Shown here: positions 63,405 to 64,000 of the stretch, piece by piece
Position numbering within the stretch: the first letter of the stretch is position 1
Layout of the letters: each line of letters opens with the position of its first letter
Source: Asticcacaulis taihuensis
Lineage (GTDB): Bacteria; Pseudomonadota; Alphaproteobacteria; Caulobacterales; Caulobacteraceae
Reading direction: 5' to 3'
NCBI RefSeq assembly: GCF_900100255.1
Contig: NZ_FMTS01000007.1
Coordinates: forward strand, 56,672-120,671
DNA: 64,000 nucleotides
Notes under the pieces: generated by a model
Database searches by the model: none
What the model was told of the DNA's origin: nothing
What the model saw: the letters and a program-made list of their open reading frames with translations, nothing else
Program-made: the position numbers and the translations under genes

Positions 63405-63995
63405 ATGGAAATCACGCCCGTCCCGTCCGTCAATGCCTCGCTGGCGCCGCTGCGCGTGCAGCCGGTCACCGCCGCCCCCGAACGCCTGCTCCCAGAACAC
63501 CTACAGAGTGATCGCTACGCCACCGCCTTTTCGCTCAACCAGGCGCAGTTCAACAGCCTGACGGCCTTTCTTGGGAGCGCCGAGGCCGGCACCCAGCTCG
63601 ACAAGCGCCTGAAAGCCATGCAGGCCCTGCGCGGTCTGGCGGCGCGCGGGCAGTTGCGCGGCATCGATTCGAAGAACGCCCGCCTGTTTCATCAGTTGAC
63701 GGATCAAAGCGATCTCGGTCAGCGCGAGGCCGCCATCCAGCAGGATGAGGTCGCCGCTATCAATGCCGCCCTGGCCCATCAGACATCGCCGACACAAGCC
63801 CAGCACGCCTTTTTCGATCATCTGTCCCCGGACGATCAGGCCATCCACTTCGAGCTGAACGTCAATGCCATCAATATGCACGGCTTTCAACGCTATGCCT
63901 CTCTCGACGACTACCGTCGCAAGCTGGCTCATGATGCGGCCCGTGCTTCACACGACGCCCTGACGCCGGCGGCGCTCGTTTCCGGTGTCATCTGA
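63405..63995 (+). CDS. Hypothetical helical protein
   Basis: A 196-residue, mostly helical protein, rich in Ala, Gln and Leu, without signal or membrane segments. Stretches such as FSLNQAQFNSLTAFLGSAEAGTQLDKRLKAMQALRGLAARG and HLSPDDQAIHFELNVNAINMHGFQRYASLDDYRRKL are regular but match no family I know. It ends 5 bases before the window edge. There is no strong ribosome site before the ATG. The next gene downstream is outside the window. Confidence 0.62.
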   Translation: MEITPVPSVNASLAPLRVQPVTAAPERLLPEHLQSDRYATAFSLNQAQFNSLTAFLGSAEAGTQLDKRLKAMQALRGLAARGQLRGIDSKNARLFHQLTDQSDLGQREAAIQQDEVAAINAALAHQTSPTQAQHAFFDHLSPDDQAIHFELNVNAINMHGFQRYASLDDYRRKLAHDAARASHDALTPAALVSGVI

Positions 63996-64000
63996 CCGGC

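Overview
The window reads as a chromosomal segment of an alphaproteobacterium of the order Caulobacterales, most like Asticcacaulis or a close relative. Reasons: it is GC-rich; it holds a Caulobacter-type xyl operon (xylX-xylB-xylC-xylD) with a LacI-family regulator and a Caulobacter-like xylose operator; its DnaG lacks the zinc ligands, as in other alphaproteobacteria; and it is dense in genes for oxidising plant and algal sugars. No tRNA, rRNA, CRISPR array, transposase or integrase was seen. All identities come from reading the translated sequence and motif memory, not from database searches.

Layout. 1-4.2 kb: secreted type-B carboxylesterase, fructokinase (mak) and a FucP-like sugar permease, all on the minus strand. 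4.6-9.2 kb: pyruvate kinase, a small hypothetical gene and a tandem pair of DUF2029/GT87 membrane proteins. 9.2-17 kb: a non-phosphorylative L-fucose cluster (galactose/arabinose-type dehydrogenase, mutarotase, fucP, fuconolactonase, IclR regulator, aldo-keto reductase, two-part UxaA-type dehydratase, ketodeoxyfuconate dehydrogenase). 17-26 kb: the D-xylose oxidation cluster on the minus strand (galM, MFS sugar porter, xylD, xylC, xylB, xylX, xylR); xylA is absent. 26-30 kb: a translationally coupled acetylesterase / alpha-L-fucosidase pair that should feed the fucose cluster.

30-34.8 kb: PstS, a small lipoprotein, a TPR-like secreted protein, a TauE/SafE permease and a GNAT acetyltransferase. 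35-37.6 kb: a solitary restriction-modification-like gene with atypical flanks, the best accessory-island candidate. 37.8-45 kb: a four-PAS hybrid histidine kinase, then rpoD and dnaG. 45-51 kb: a GH5-like lipoprotein, a Met/Ser-rich secreted protein, otsA-otsB (trehalose synthesis) and a GH15 hydrolase. 51-55 kb: an ArsR/SRPBCC pair with a palindromic operator over the start codon, a glycosyltransferase and a CPA1 antiporter. 55-62 kb: carA and carB, separated by two coupled unknown genes. 62-64 kb: a secreted DUF1593 (nucleoside-hydrolase-like) protein and a hypothetical gene.

How the genes work together: secreted or periplasmic hydrolases release fucose and other sugars; MFS permeases import them; dehydrogenase-lactonase-dehydratase routes oxidise L-fucose and D-xylose to keto acids, and pyruvate kinase also yields pyruvate. 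LacI- and IclR-type regulators, with recognisable candidate operators, control these modules.

Nothing here proves a wholly new system. The items most worth checking are the solitary RM-like gene, the UxaA-based fucose route, the ArsR operator on the start codon, the nested inverted repeat beside rpoD, and the stacked hairpins in front of the GH15 gene.
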